From contig NZ_JACHWR010000001.1 of assembly GCF_014191495.1 (NCBI RefSeq), positions 992,001 to 1,056,000 of the forward strand: a stretch of 64,000 nucleotides of DNA. The letters are read 5' to 3'. Source of the DNA: Nocardioides soli. Lineage in GTDB: Bacteria > Actinomycetota > Actinomycetes > Propionibacteriales > Nocardioidaceae. Both the position numbers and the translations under genes were made by a program. Shown here piece after piece: positions 41,917-50,386 of the stretch. The notes beneath the pieces are model-generated. The model made no database searches, was not told the DNA's origin, and saw nothing but the letters and a program-made list of their open reading frames with translations. The number at the start of each line of letters is the position of its first letter. Position 1 is the first letter of the stretch.

Positions 41917-42729
41917 CTACCGTCGCGGCCGCTTGACGCGGTGGGCGTCGAAGAGATGCAGCACCTGCCGGGGCGCGGCCTCGGCCATCCGCTTGCGGGG
42001 CGGGTGGCTGCCGTACTCGACCGTGAGCGCCGCCCCGTCGGAGCGGTGGTTGAACCAGCCGGTCATCGTGCCGTGGCACACGCCGCCGCAGGTGAGCGAC
42101 CGGCGGGGCAGGCGCAGGTGGCTCGCGACCTTGCGGGAGAAGGCCGGGCTCTTCGTCGCCGTGTCGACGCCGTGGAGGGGCTGGTGGAAGCTGAGGATGC
42201 GCGACGGCTCGATCTTCTTCAGGAACCGCATCATCGCGCGGGTCTCGGGCTCCGAGGCCGGGCGCGGCCCGGACTCGTAGGAGCCGTCGAGGTCGGCCCA
42301 GGCGTAGGGGAAGTTGCGGTTGAGGTCCACGCCGTGGGCGTTCTTGCGGGTGCCGCGCGCCAGGCCGTCGGGGTTGTAGACCGGGACCACCCACAGGTCG
42401 ACCCCGCGGATCGGGCGCCCGTCGCGCAGGCTCTCGAGGATCTGCCGGGTCCGGCCCTCGTCGCCGTGCATCGTCGAGATCAGCAGCACCCGGCGCTTCC
42501 CCGGCTCCCCCAGCCGCCAGGCCCGGATCGGTCGGCCGCGCACGGAGTGGCCGATCACCCGCTTCTCGACGACGGCACCGTGGTGCTCGCCGTGCTGGTC
42601 GCCGTGCTGGTTGCCGGGGTGGTCGCCGGCCGGGGCGGCGTACGCCGGCGCGGTGGTCGGCCCGGCGGCCGGCATCAGCATGGTCGCGGCGACGAGCGCG
42701 GCCGCGGCGGTCAGGGTCCCGAGACGCAT
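41917..42729 (-). CDS. Secreted M14-family zinc carboxypeptidase
   Basis: Exported metallopeptidase of 270 aa with a signal peptide (about 1-32, ending near PAYAAPA), a His-rich linker (NQHGDQHGEHHGA) and an M14/DUF2817-type catalytic domain. Zinc ligands are His and Glu in STMHGDEGRT and His in ILSFHQPLHG; substrate contacts are in NPDGLARG and GVDLNRNFPYAW, and the catalytic Glu is in TVEYGSHPP. It may trim peptidoglycan or peptides. Same strand and 29 nt from the upstream membrane-protein gene. Confidence 0.88.
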   Translation of the reverse strand: MRLGTLTAAAALVAATMLMPAAGPTTAPAYAAPAGDHPGNQHGDQHGEHHGAVVEKRVIGHSVRGRPIRAWRLGEPGKRRVLLISTMHGDEGRTRQILESLRDGRPIRGVDLWVVPVYNPDGLARGTRKNAHGVDLNRNFPYAWADLDGSYESGPRPASEPETRAMMRFLKKIEPSRILSFHQPLHGVDTATKSPAFSRKVASHLRLPRRSLTCGGVCHGTMTGWFNHRSDGAALTVEYGSHPPRKRMAEAAPRQVLHLFDAHRVKRPRR

Positions 42730-42758
42730 GCCCCGCACCCTGTCACACCGGCCGAGGC

Positions 42759-43178
42759 TCACACGGCCGACGTCAGGTAGGCCCAGGTGAAGACGCACAC
42801 GCCGACGAGCATGCCGACGTGGGCGAGGATCGAGAGGCCCGGACCGTCCGACCACGAGTCCGCGCTGCCCTCGGAGGCGTGCCTGCCACGCGAGGGCAGC
42901 CAGCGCAGCAGGATCAGCAGCCCGGCGATCACCGTGACCCACCAGCAGGCGAGCGAGACGATGCCGAAGGTCGACGTGCCGAGCGGGTTGTCCTCGGGGG
43001 CGACCAGGAACGCCACCCAGGTGACCAGGGCGACACCGCCCGCGATCGTGTGCACGGCGACCAGCCGCGAGCCCACGCTCGCCCGCCCGGCACCACCCCG
43101 ACCGAGCCGGAGCCGGGTCAGCACCACGACGACCGCGGCCAGCGCGGTGAGGACGTAGACGGTCACCTCGGTCGACAC
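42759..43178 (-). CDS. Hypothetical four-helix membrane protein
   Basis: Predicted 139-aa membrane protein with helices at about 5-22, 40-60, 70-92 and 115-136. Not recognised as a named family. It is 15 nt downstream of the DivIVA-domain gene and 29 nt upstream of the carboxypeptidase gene on one strand. Confidence 0.65.
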   Translation of the reverse strand: MSTEVTVYVLTALAAVVVVLTRLRLGRGGAGRASVGSRLVAVHTIAGGVALVTWVAFLVAPEDNPLGTSTFGIVSLACWWVTVIAGLLILLRWLPSRGRHASEGSADSWSDGPGLSILAHVGMLVGVCVFTWAYLTSAV

Positions 43179-43193
43179 GGAGGGCAGTGTGCC

Positions 43194-43511
43194 CTACGCC
43201 GTGTGGTCGTCGCCACGCACGGGGTCGTGCACGGGGTCGTGCGCGGCCTCGTCAGCCGGCTCGTCGGCCGGCGACTCGCGCTCCCGGGCGAGCCGGTCGA
43301 GCAGCGCGTCGACCTCCGACATCCGGTAGCCGCGGAACGCCAGCGAGAAGCGCACCCGGCGCAGGTCGTCGGCCGTGAGCGGCCCGCTGGCGGGCACTCG
43401 GGCGTCGGGCCGGTCGTCGTACACCTCCACCATCGGCGTGCCGCGGCCGGCGGCGAGCAGCGCGACACCGCCGAGCGCGAGCACGACCAGGATCGCGAAG
43501 AACCACATCAT
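43194..43511 (-). CDS. DivIVA-domain membrane protein
   Basis: A 105-aa protein with an N-terminal transmembrane helix (about 3-21) and the core DivIVA motif RRVRFSLAFRGYRMSEVDALL (about 52-72), followed by an acidic His/Asp-rich tail. DivIVA domains bind curved membrane or scaffold growth zones; this short version is the actinobacterial DUF-type found next to LOG and tagA genes (compare Rv1209). Overlaps the LOG gene by 4 nt (ATGA). Confidence 0.88.
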   Translation of the reverse strand: MMWFFAILVVLALGGVALLAAGRGTPMVEVYDDRPDARVPASGPLTADDLRRVRFSLAFRGYRMSEVDALLDRLARERESPADEPADEAAHDPVHDPVRGDDHTA

Positions 43512-44239
43512 CCGCGATGCGCCTCCCGGGCGGCGACCATCCGGGCCACGGCCTCCTCGACGTCGTCGGTGAGCACCAGGCGCTCGAGGTCGATCTCACT
43601 GATCGTGCGGTGCGCGAGCTGGGTGTCGCGCATCCAGTCGAGCAGCCCCTCCCAGTACGACGAGCCGACGAGCACGATCGGGAAGTCGGTGATCTTGCCG
43701 GTCTGCACCAGCGTGAGCGCCTCGAAGAGCTCGTCGAGGGTGCCGACGCCGCCGGGGAGGACGATGAAGCCCTGGGAGTACTTCACGAAGATCGTCTTGC
43801 GTGCGAAGAAGTAACGGAAGTTGACGCCGACGTCGACCCACTCGTTGAGGCCGGACTCCCAAGGCAGCTCGATGCCGAGGCCGACGCTGACCCCGCCCGC
43901 CTCGCTGGCGCCCTTGTTGGCGGACTCCATCGCACCGGGCCCGCCGCCGGTGATCACCGCAAAGCCCTCCTCGACGAGCCGCCGGCCGGCCTTCTCGGCC
44001 GCGGCCCGCCACGGGCTCTCGGCGGGCAGCCGGGCCGATCCGAAGACCGAGACCGCGGGGCCGAGCTCCGCGAGCGCCCCGAAGCCCTCGACGAGCTCGG
44101 CCTGCATGCGCAGCACCCGCCACGGGTCGGTGTGCACCCAGTCGCCCGGCCCGCGGGAGTCGAGCAGCCGCTGGTCGGTGGTGCCCGGGTCGACCTGGTC
44201 GCGGCGTTGGATGATCGGGCCCTTGTACTTCGCCTTCAT
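43508..44239 (-). CDS. LOG-family protein (TIGR00730, nucleotide 5'-monophosphate phosphoribohydrolase-like)
   Basis: Rossmann-fold protein of 243 aa with the LOG motifs GGGPGAMESANKGA (about 88-101) and PGGVGTLDELFE (about 150-161), which in cytokinin-activating LOG enzymes bind the ribose phosphate and remove it from the base. The Arg and Glu residues of the motif are intact. In bacteria it may act on purine nucleotides; the physiological substrate is open. It overlaps dapE at its start and the DivIVA gene at its end by 4 nt each, forming a dapE-LOG-DivIVA unit comparable to the mycobacterial dapE-Rv1205 region. Confidence 0.92.
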   Translation of the reverse strand: MKAKYKGPIIQRRDQVDPGTTDQRLLDSRGPGDWVHTDPWRVLRMQAELVEGFGALAELGPAVSVFGSARLPAESPWRAAAEKAGRRLVEEGFAVITGGGPGAMESANKGASEAGGVSVGLGIELPWESGLNEWVDVGVNFRYFFARKTIFVKYSQGFIVLPGGVGTLDELFEALTLVQTGKITDFPIVLVGSSYWEGLLDWMRDTQLAHRTISEIDLERLVLTDDVEEAVARMVAAREAHRG

Positions 44240-45303
44240 GCGGTCAGCCACTTCGTGAGGACCTGCTCGCAACGCTCGATGTGCTCCACCGGCACGTGCT
44301 CCTCCTGCTTGTGGGCCAGCATCGGATCCCCCGGGCCGAAGTTCACGGCCGGGATCCCGAGGGCGGAGAACCGCGCGACGTCGGTCCAGCCGAACTTCGG
44401 GTTGACCTCGCCGCCGACCAGGTCGGCGAAGGCCTTCGCGGCCGGCAGGTCCAGGCCGGGCAGCGCGCCGGGCGCGGAGTCGGTGACGGTCACGTCGTAC
44501 CCCTCGAAGAACTCGCGCACGAAGTCCGCAGCCGCCGCCTCGGAGCGGTCCGGGGCGAAGCGGAAGTTGACCTCGACCACGCACTCGTCGGGGAGCACGT
44601 TGCCGGCGATGCCGCCCCGGATGGCGACGGCGTTGAGGCCCTCGTGGTACTCCAGGCCGTCGATGACCGGGCGGCGCGGCACGTAGTCCTCGAGCCGGCG
44701 GAGCACCGGGCCCGCCTTGTGGATCGCGTTCACCCCGCGCCAGGCGCGGGCGGTGTGGGCACGCTCACCGGTGGTGCGCACCTCGACGCGCATCGTGCCC
44801 TGGCAGCCCGCCTCAATGCTGGCGTTGGACGGCTCCATCAGGATCGCGAAGTCGGCCGCGAGCAGCTCGGGATGGCTCTCGGCCAAGCGGCGCAGGCCGT
44901 TGTGCTCGGCGGCGATCTCCTCGGCCTCGTAGAGGATGAACGTCAGGTCGCGGTTGGGCTCGGCGAGCGTGGCGGCGATCCGCAGCAGGACCGCGTCGCC
45001 GCCCTTCATGTCGCAGCTGCCGAGGCCGTGCAGGACGCCGTCGGCCAGCCGGGACGGCAGGTTGTCGTTGACCGGCACGGTGTCGAGGTGGCCCGCGATC
45101 ACGACGCGCTCCGCGCGGCCGAGGTGGGTGCGGGCGACGACGTTGTTGCCGTGCCGGGCGACCTCGAGGTGGCCGAGGCCGCGCAGCGCGTGCTCGACCG
45201 CGTCGGCGATCTCCTGCTCCTGGAGGCTGACCGACTCGATGTCGACCAGCTGCCGGGTGAGTGACACGGCGTCGGCGGTCAGGTTCAGCTGGTGCGTGCT
45301 CAC
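44236..45303 (-). CDS. dapE: Succinyl-diaminopimelate desuccinylase
   Basis: M20 zinc hydrolase of 355 aa that removes succinate from N-succinyl-LL-diaminopimelate in lysine/DAP synthesis. Di-zinc ligands: His in VIAGHLDTVPVND, Asp in GLGSCDMKGGDAV, Glu in EAEEIAAEHNG, Glu in ILMEPSNASIEAG and His in LAHKQEEHVP. GTG start at 45303 (VSTHQLNL); upstream in-frame residues are not conserved. Partners dapD and dapC lie 13 and 16 kb away in the same window. Confidence 0.95.
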   Translation of the reverse strand: MSTHQLNLTADAVSLTRQLVDIESVSLQEQEIADAVEHALRGLGHLEVARHGNNVVARTHLGRAERVVIAGHLDTVPVNDNLPSRLADGVLHGLGSCDMKGGDAVLLRIAATLAEPNRDLTFILYEAEEIAAEHNGLRRLAESHPELLAADFAILMEPSNASIEAGCQGTMRVEVRTTGERAHTARAWRGVNAIHKAGPVLRRLEDYVPRRPVIDGLEYHEGLNAVAIRGGIAGNVLPDECVVEVNFRFAPDRSEAAAADFVREFFEGYDVTVTDSAPGALPGLDLPAAKAFADLVGGEVNPKFGWTDVARFSALGIPAVNFGPGDPMLAHKQEEHVPVEHIERCEQVLTKWLTA

Positions 45304-45391
45304 GGCTCCTATCCAACCAGCCGGGTGCGTGACGCGGGCACGGCGGCGCCGTCGGGGGAGTTTCACCGGCTGCGACACCTGTCCACGAAAC

Positions 45392-45409
45392 TGCAACACG
45401 TTCTAGTAT
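45392..45409 (+). promoter_or_regulatory. KstR-like box and -10 element of the LLM oxidoreductase gene
   Basis: TGCAACACGTTCTA (45392-45405) fits the KstR consensus TNNAACNNGTTNNA exactly. It overlaps TAGTAT (45404-45409), a -10 box that ends 6 nt before the ATG, so the mRNA is probably leaderless and a repressor bound here would block polymerase. KstR controls steroid catabolism genes in Actinobacteria; a related TetR protein could use the same motif. Confidence 0.55.
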
Positions 45410-45415
45410 CGGCGC

Positions 45416-46264
45416 ATGCGCAACGGACTCGTACTCTTCACCTCCGACCGCGGCATCCGCCCGGCCACCCTGGCCGCAGCCGCGGAGGAGCGGGGCTTCG
45501 ACACCTTCTACGTCCCCGAGCACACCCACATCCCGGTCCGGCGCGAGGCCGCGCACCCCGGCACCGGCGATGAGACGCTGCCCGACGACCGCTACCTGCG
45601 CACGCTCGACCCGTGGATCACGCTCGCGACGGTCGCCCAGGCCACGTCGCGGATCCGGCTGTCGACCGCGGTGGCGCTGCCGGTCGAGTCCGACCCGATC
45701 ACGCTGGCCAAGCAGATCGCGACGCTCGACCACCTCTCCGGCGGCCGTGTCGAGATCGGCGCCGGCTTCGGCTGGAACACCGACGAGCTCGCCGACCACC
45801 ACGTCCCGGCCCGCCGGCGGCGGACCGTGCTGCGCGAGTACGTCGAGGCGATGCGCGCGCTATGGACGCAGGAGGAGGCGTCCTACGACGGGGAGTTCGT
45901 GTCGTTCGGTCCGTCGTGGGCCTACCCGAAGCCGGCCGCGCACGTCCCGCTCATCATCGGCGCCGGCGGCGGCCCGAAGACCTTCGCCTGGATCGCCGCG
46001 CATGCCGACGGCTGGATGACCACCCCGACCCAGCAGGACATCTCCGGCCAGATCGACGCGCTCACCAAGGCGTGGGCCGACGCCGGCCGCGAGGGCCGCC
46101 CCGAGATCCGGATCCTGATCGCGTTCAAGCCGGACCCCGCGGACCTGGCGGCCTGGGCCGACCAGGGAGCCACCGAGCTGATCTGGGGCGTCCCGGACCG
46201 GTCCGAGGACGAGGTGCTCGCCTCGCTCGACCGACTGGCGGGCCGACTGGGACTGGCCGACTGA
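45416..46264 (+). CDS. LLM-class, probably F420-dependent oxidoreductase
   Basis: Luciferase-like (beta/alpha)8 oxidoreductase of 282 aa, TIGR03619-like. Features are RLSTAVALPVESDPITLAKQ, GGRVEIGAGFGWNTDELADH (cofactor-binding GxGxGW) and PLIIGAGGGPKTFAWIAAHADGW. F420 rather than FMN use is inferred from the subfamily. Its promoter carries a KstR-type operator, which suggests a role in steroid or other lipid catabolism. It is divergent from dapE (112 nt between starts). Confidence 0.9.
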   Translation: MRNGLVLFTSDRGIRPATLAAAAEERGFDTFYVPEHTHIPVRREAAHPGTGDETLPDDRYLRTLDPWITLATVAQATSRIRLSTAVALPVESDPITLAKQIATLDHLSGGRVEIGAGFGWNTDELADHHVPARRRRTVLREYVEAMRALWTQEEASYDGEFVSFGPSWAYPKPAAHVPLIIGAGGGPKTFAWIAAHADGWMTTPTQQDISGQIDALTKAWADAGREGRPEIRILIAFKPDPADLAAWADQGATELIWGVPDRSEDEVLASLDRLAGRLGLAD

Positions 46265-46278
46265 CCGTATCGGCTGAC

Positions 46279-46358
46279 GGGGTTTCGAGATGGTTCCCGA
46301 TGAGGTTGCGCAGCAACCATCTCGAAGGCAGGCGCGAGCGCGCCCTCCCCAACCACCG
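46279..46358. repeat. Palindromic repeat copy between convergent genes
   Basis: Imperfect palindromic element from GGGGTTTCGAGATGG to CCAACCACC, with GGTTGCGCAGCAACC and GGCGCGAGCGCGCC cores, in the gap between the LLM and TetR genes. Same family as the array at 7173. It may act as a terminator. Confidence 0.75.
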
Positions 46359-46361
46359 TCG

Positions 46362-47111
46362 TCAGCGGCCGAGGTGCGCCTCCAGGCCGTCGAGGATCCG
46401 CGCCAGGCCGAACTCCAGCTCGCGCCGGGGGTCGCGCCCGGCCTGGTAGGCCTCACCGGCGGCGGAGCCGACCCGGCCGGCGATCGGGTACTCGCGGTGT
46501 GACATCACCTCGGCGAGCGCCTCGTAGTTGGCCTCCCACCACTCGGCGTCGGTCATCCCGGACTCGCGCTCGGTGCGGCGTACGGCGTGCTCGGCGCGCG
46601 CGACGTTGGCGGCGAACCCCGTCACCAGCGTGATGGTCTGGTCCATCTCGAGATCGTCGAGGCCGACGCCCTCCACTGCCGAGAGCTGCCACTCGTAGCG
46701 GTCCGCGACGTTCGGGCCGAGCCAGGCGCGGACTCCCCCGACGTCGAGCAGCCACGGATGCGCCCGGTGGTCGGCGAGCTGCACCTCGGCGACCAGGGTC
46801 AACCGGGCCCGCAGGTCGCCGGTCATCGGTGGCAGGTCGGCGCGCCCGACCACCTGGTCGACCATCAGCACGACGAGGTCGTCGCGGCCCGCGACGTAGG
46901 TGTAGAGCGACATCGCGCCGACACCGACCCGCTCGGCGAGCCCGCGCATGGACAGCGCGTCGAGGCCGTCGCGGTCGGCGAGCTCGATCGCCGCGTCCAC
47001 GACGTCGTCGACCGAGACCTTCGGGCGGCGGCCCCGCTTCGGCGCCGTGCCGTCGGAGGGCAGCACGTGGCGCCAGAGCAGGCGCAGCGTCGGGTCGGGG
47101 TCGGCGGACAC
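46362..47111 (-). CDS. TetR-family regulator of the adjacent exporter
   Basis: Repressor of 249 aa. The N-terminal HTH covers VDDVVDAAIELADRDGLDAL and AERVGVGAMSLYTYVAGRDD; the rest is the TetR_C drug-binding core (TetR/AcrR C_12-like). GTG start at 47111 with TAGGAT 6 nt upstream, so probably leaderless. It is divergent from a DrrAB-like exporter and two CGTAC-N3-GTACG operators lie in the shared gap, one of them within this gene's promoter, pointing to autoregulation and control of the exporter. Confidence 0.93.
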   Translation of the reverse strand: MSADPDPTLRLLWRHVLPSDGTAPKRGRRPKVSVDDVVDAAIELADRDGLDALSMRGLAERVGVGAMSLYTYVAGRDDLVVLMVDQVVGRADLPPMTGDLRARLTLVAEVQLADHRAHPWLLDVGGVRAWLGPNVADRYEWQLSAVEGVGLDDLEMDQTITLVTGFAANVARAEHAVRRTERESGMTDAEWWEANYEALAEVMSHREYPIAGRVGSAAGEAYQAGRDPRRELEFGLARILDGLEAHLGR

Positions 47112-47117
47112 GAATGG

Positions 47118-47123
47118 ATCCTA
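47118..47123 (-). promoter_or_regulatory. Candidate -10 box of the TetR gene
   Basis: TAGGAT on the minus strand, 6 nt upstream of the GTG. The first operator copy (47130-47142) lies in its spacer region. Confidence 0.4.
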
Positions 47124-47129
47124 CTTTCT

Positions 47130-47186
47130 CGTACATCGTACGGAACAAATGTTAGACTCCGCCCGTTCTGACCCGTACACCGTACG
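47130..47186. promoter_or_regulatory. Two TetR operators CGTAC-N3-GTACG in the divergent gap
   Basis: CGTACATCGTACG at 47130-47142 and CGTACACCGTACG at 47174-47186 are palindromes of the same type, 44 bp apart (about four helical turns). One covers the promoter of the TetR gene and the other lies just upstream of the exporter gene's ribosome site (GAAGGAG). Confidence 0.75.
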
Positions 47187-47203
47187 AAAATTGAAGGAGA
47201 AGC

Positions 47204-48130
47204 ATGGAGTCACCCCTGGTCGCCCGCGGCGTCCGGAAGCGCTACGGCGACACCCGGGCGCTCGACGGCCTCGACCTCGAGATCGCCCCGGGCACCGTGC
47301 ACGCGCTGCTCGGGCCCAACGGCGCCGGCAAGAGCACCGCCGTGCGGACGTTCGCGACCCTGACCCGGTACGACGAGGGCGAGGTGCGGGTCGCCGGGCA
47401 CGACGTGCGGCGCGACGGGGCAGCGGTACGCCGCGCGATCGGCCTGGTCGGCCAGTCCCCCGCGCTCGACGACGTGCTCCACGGCCGCGAGAACCTCGTG
47501 CTCCTCGGCCGACTGCACGGCCTGCCGGCCCGGGCGGCCCGGGGCCGGGCCGACGAGCTGCTCGCGGCGTACGGGCTGGCCGAGGCGGGCGGCCGCCCGG
47601 TCTCGACGTACTCGGGAGGCATGCGGCGGCGCCTCGACATCGCGGCCAGCCTGATCCGCCGGCCCAGCCTGCTCTTCCTCGACGAGCCCACCACCGGGCT
47701 CGACCCGCGGGGGCGCAGCGAGGTCTGGGCGACGGTGCGGCAGGTGGTCGCGCAGGGCACCACGGTGCTGCTCACGACGCAGTACCTCGACGAGGCCGAC
47801 CAGCTCGCCGACCGGATCACCGTGATGGGTTCCGGGCGGGTGATCGCGGAGGGCACCTCGGCCGAGCTCAAGGACCGGCTCGGCGGCGACCGTGTCATCG
47901 TCACGGTCGCGGGCGACGACCTCGACGTGGTCGCGCGGGTGCTCGACGCGCCGGCGGACCGCGAGACCCGCCGGGTCACCGTCGAGGCGGGCGCGCAGGG
48001 CGGCACGGCCGCGCTGCTGGCCGCCGTACGCGCCCTCGACGCCGCCGGCCTGGCCGTCGACGACGTGCTGCTGCGCCGACCCACCCTCGACGAGGTCTTC
48101 CTGCACCTCACGGAAGGAGCCGCCCGATGA
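47204..48130 (+). CDS. DrrA-like ABC exporter ATPase
   Basis: ATP-binding subunit of a daunorubicin-resistance-type exporter, 308 aa. Walker A GPNGAGKST (about 41-49), signature YSGGMRRRL, Walker B LLFLDEPTTGLDPRGR and H-loop TTQYLDEADQL (here Gln replaces the His in the usual TTHYL, a feature shared with many DrrA proteins). The C-terminal DrrA extension RRPTLDEVFLHLT is complete. Ribosome site GAAGGAGAAGC. It is followed with a 4-nt overlap by the permease gene. Confidence 0.95.
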   Translation: MESPLVARGVRKRYGDTRALDGLDLEIAPGTVHALLGPNGAGKSTAVRTFATLTRYDEGEVRVAGHDVRRDGAAVRRAIGLVGQSPALDDVLHGRENLVLLGRLHGLPARAARGRADELLAAYGLAEAGGRPVSTYSGGMRRRLDIAASLIRRPSLLFLDEPTTGLDPRGRSEVWATVRQVVAQGTTVLLTTQYLDEADQLADRITVMGSGRVIAEGTSAELKDRLGGDRVIVTVAGDDLDVVARVLDAPADRETRRVTVEAGAQGGTAALLAAVRALDAAGLAVDDVLLRRPTLDEVFLHLTEGAAR

Positions 48131-48906
48131 ACGCTCTGCACCAGGGCTGGGTGATCACCCAGCGCGACCTCCGGCACTGGCAGCGCGAGCCGTGGACGCC
48201 GGTCTTCGGCATCCTCTTCTCGCTGATGCTGCTGCTGGTCTTCGGCTTCCTCTTCGGCGGGGCGATCGACGTGCCGGGCGGTGGTGACTACCTCGACTAC
48301 CTGCTGCCTGGGATGTTCGCGCTGTCGATGCTCTTCGGCGTCGAGACCACGATGTCGGCGGTGACCCAGGACACGAAGCGCGGCATCACCGACCGGTTCC
48401 GGTCGATGCCCATCCACAGCGTCGCCGTCCCGCTGGGCCGCTCGGCCGCCGACCTGCTCAACTCCGCCCTCCAGCTCCTCGTGCTGATGGTCGGCGGCCT
48501 GCTGGTCGGCTGGCACCTGGACGCCGGAGTCGCCGACACCGCGCTCGCGGTGGCGCTGCTGCTCTGGCTGCGCTTCGCCGTGCTGTGGATCGGGATCTAC
48601 CTGGGCCTCGCGCTGCGGGGCGAAGGGGCGCTGGCCGCCAGCCAGGTGCTGGTCTGGCCGCTCGGCTTCCTGTCGAACCTGTTCGTCGCGCCGGAGACGA
48701 TGCCGGGCTGGCTGGGCGCGCTGGCCCAGTGGAACCCGGTCTCGGCGACCGCGGCCGCCGCCCGCGAGCTCTTCGGCAACCCGACCGGGGTCACCGACGG
48801 CGTGCTCGCCGAGCACGCCGTCCTGCTCGCCCTCGCGTGGCCGGCGGTGCTCACGGCGGTCTTCCTCCCGCTGGCCGCGCGGGCCTACCGCAGCCTGTCG
48901 CGCTGA
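48127..48906 (+). CDS. DrrB-like ABC-2 exporter permease
   Basis: Membrane subunit of 259 aa with six helices, PVFGILFSLMLLLVFGFLFG being the first; ABC-2 motif regions DRFRSMPIHSVAVPLGR and WPLGFLSNLFVAPETMPGWL (the conserved NxF...M-P pattern of DrrB) are present. Starts ATGA inside the stop of the ATPase gene. Probably exports a hydrophobic drug or lipid; the inducing ligand acts through the TetR protein. A strong hairpin follows. Confidence 0.93.
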   Translation: MNALHQGWVITQRDLRHWQREPWTPVFGILFSLMLLLVFGFLFGGAIDVPGGGDYLDYLLPGMFALSMLFGVETTMSAVTQDTKRGITDRFRSMPIHSVAVPLGRSAADLLNSALQLLVLMVGGLLVGWHLDAGVADTALAVALLLWLRFAVLWIGIYLGLALRGEGALAASQVLVWPLGFLSNLFVAPETMPGWLGALAQWNPVSATAAAARELFGNPTGVTDGVLAEHAVLLALAWPAVLTAVFLPLAARAYRSLSR

Positions 48907-48922
48907 GCGTGGGCCCGGGCCC

Positions 48923-48958
48923 GGGCTCGTCGTCCCGGCACACCGGGACGACGAGCCC
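48923..48958 (+). terminator. Hairpin terminator after the exporter operon
   Basis: A perfect 16-bp stem GGGCTCGTCGTCCCGG with loop CACA and its complement, starting 17 nt after the permease stop. No U-tract, as expected for this GC content. Confidence 0.7.
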
Positions 48959-49024
48959 TGCCGCCCGGGTCGGCCGGTGCGGCATCGTCGGCCCGCCCAG
49001 GCTCGAACGGCAGGAGAGGACGAG

Positions 49025-50062
49025 ATGATGCAGGCTCGACGTACGGCGGCGCTGGCCGCGGCCACGGTGCTCGGCGCGTCACTGATGACGGTCGGAACCG
49101 GCCCGGGCGCGGCTGCGGCCGGCAAGCGTGCAGACCTGGTCGTCGCCTCGGTGGGCAAGCCCCCGACGACGGTGAAGCACGGCAGCTCGTTCAACCTCGG
49201 TGCCACCGTGGCCAACAAGGGCCGAGGGGCCGCGAAGCCGAGCTCGCTGCGCTTCTACCTCTCCCGGGACCGCGCCCGGAGCGCCGACGACATCACCGGC
49301 GGCACCGTCGCCGTGAAGAAGGTCAAGCCCCGCAAGAAGAAGACCGTCAGCGGCAAGGTGAACGTGCCCTGGGAGGCCAGCGGGAAATACTGGGTGATCG
49401 CCTGCGCCGACGCGACCAGGAAGGTCAAGGAGACCAAGGAGGGCAACAACTGCCGGGTCTCGAAGACCCAGGTGGACGTCGACGCCGACCTGCACGCGGA
49501 CCTGACCGGCCAGCTCACCTTCCTCGACGAGGGGCAGCGGTCCGACCCGACCACCGGCCGGGTCGAGACCTGGAGGCGCACAGCGTCCGCCTCGATCTCG
49601 ATCGCCATCGACGGTGCCCCGGGCGACCCGACATTCGCCAGCACCGGCAGCACCTACGAGCGCGCCGGATCGCTGACCGCCCACGAGGAGTCGGACAGCT
49701 GCGTCCAGGACCGGGAGCGCAAGGAGGCCGGTGGAGGGACGCTGAAGTACGCCGGCGACCGCTTCAACGACGACATCAACGGTCGCTTCACGCGCACCGA
49801 CCTGAGCGGCCTGCGGATCGGCCTGTTCATGCGCGCCGGCTGGACCGACACCACCACCCAGACCGGCCGGGGCGAGCACCCGTGCGACTCGTTCACCAAG
49901 ACCACGCAGGGCATCGGGCTCGACGTCAGCGACATCGAGCTCACCGAGGTCTCGGTGACCGCCCAGGCGATCACCTACCGCGTCGTCGGCTGGGTGGCCG
50001 AGCAGAACACCACGTCCGACTGGGACAAGGTCGAGGGCACCCTGACGCTGACGCTGCGCTGA
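49025..50062 (+). CDS. Secreted CARDB-domain protein
   Basis: Exported protein of 345 aa. Signal peptide about 1-30 (ending near AAAAG), then a CARDB (cell adhesion related, bacterial) Ig-like domain at about 35-150 (ADLVVASVGKPPTTVKHGSS, ATVANKGRGAAKPSSLRFYL, KETKEGNNCR), and an unrecognised beta-rich region to the end with four Cys that may pair (NNCRV, DSCVQD, EHPCDSF, plus ACAD). AGGAGAGG precedes the ATG at 49025; ATG at 49028 is an alternative. Surface attachment or matrix role possible. Confidence 0.75.
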   Translation: MMQARRTAALAAATVLGASLMTVGTGPGAAAAGKRADLVVASVGKPPTTVKHGSSFNLGATVANKGRGAAKPSSLRFYLSRDRARSADDITGGTVAVKKVKPRKKKTVSGKVNVPWEASGKYWVIACADATRKVKETKEGNNCRVSKTQVDVDADLHADLTGQLTFLDEGQRSDPTTGRVETWRRTASASISIAIDGAPGDPTFASTGSTYERAGSLTAHEESDSCVQDRERKEAGGGTLKYAGDRFNDDINGRFTRTDLSGLRIGLFMRAGWTDTTTQTGRGEHPCDSFTKTTQGIGLDVSDIELTEVSVTAQAITYRVVGWVAEQNTTSDWDKVEGTLTLTLR

Positions 50063-50170
50063 GGTGGTTTCGAAGCGTCTCAGGCGCTGGCGCGCCTTCG
50101 CACCTCGACCACCGTGGGCTTCACGGTGGTCGAGGTGCGAGCGGAGCGAGCCTCGAGGGGAGGCTCGAAG
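50063..50170. repeat. Palindromic repeat copy at the left edge of the OLD/WYL island
   Basis: Two adjacent imperfect palindromes starting with GGTGGTTTCGAAGC directly after the CARDB gene stop and ending around GGGAGGCTCGAAG; cores GGCGCTGGCGCGCC and GCGAGCGGAGCGAGC. From 50171 to 50386 no gene is recognised, and base composition falls compared with the region to the left. Confidence 0.75.
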
Positions 50171-50386
50171 CCCTGCTACTCGTCGATGACACTGAATCTG
50201 TCGGAATGGCCCCACTCAGCCGTCCCGCGTCCCCGCGCCGTGGCCAACTCGTGCAGGCTGAACCCTCGGAATCGGATCTGCCGGAGACAAGTCCAAGCCC
50301 AGGCAGCGAATCGGGTGTGCCAGACCTGGCGGATGCGAGGAACTGCTCATTCATCTTTGTGTGTGCTCCCGGGCCGACGACATCTG

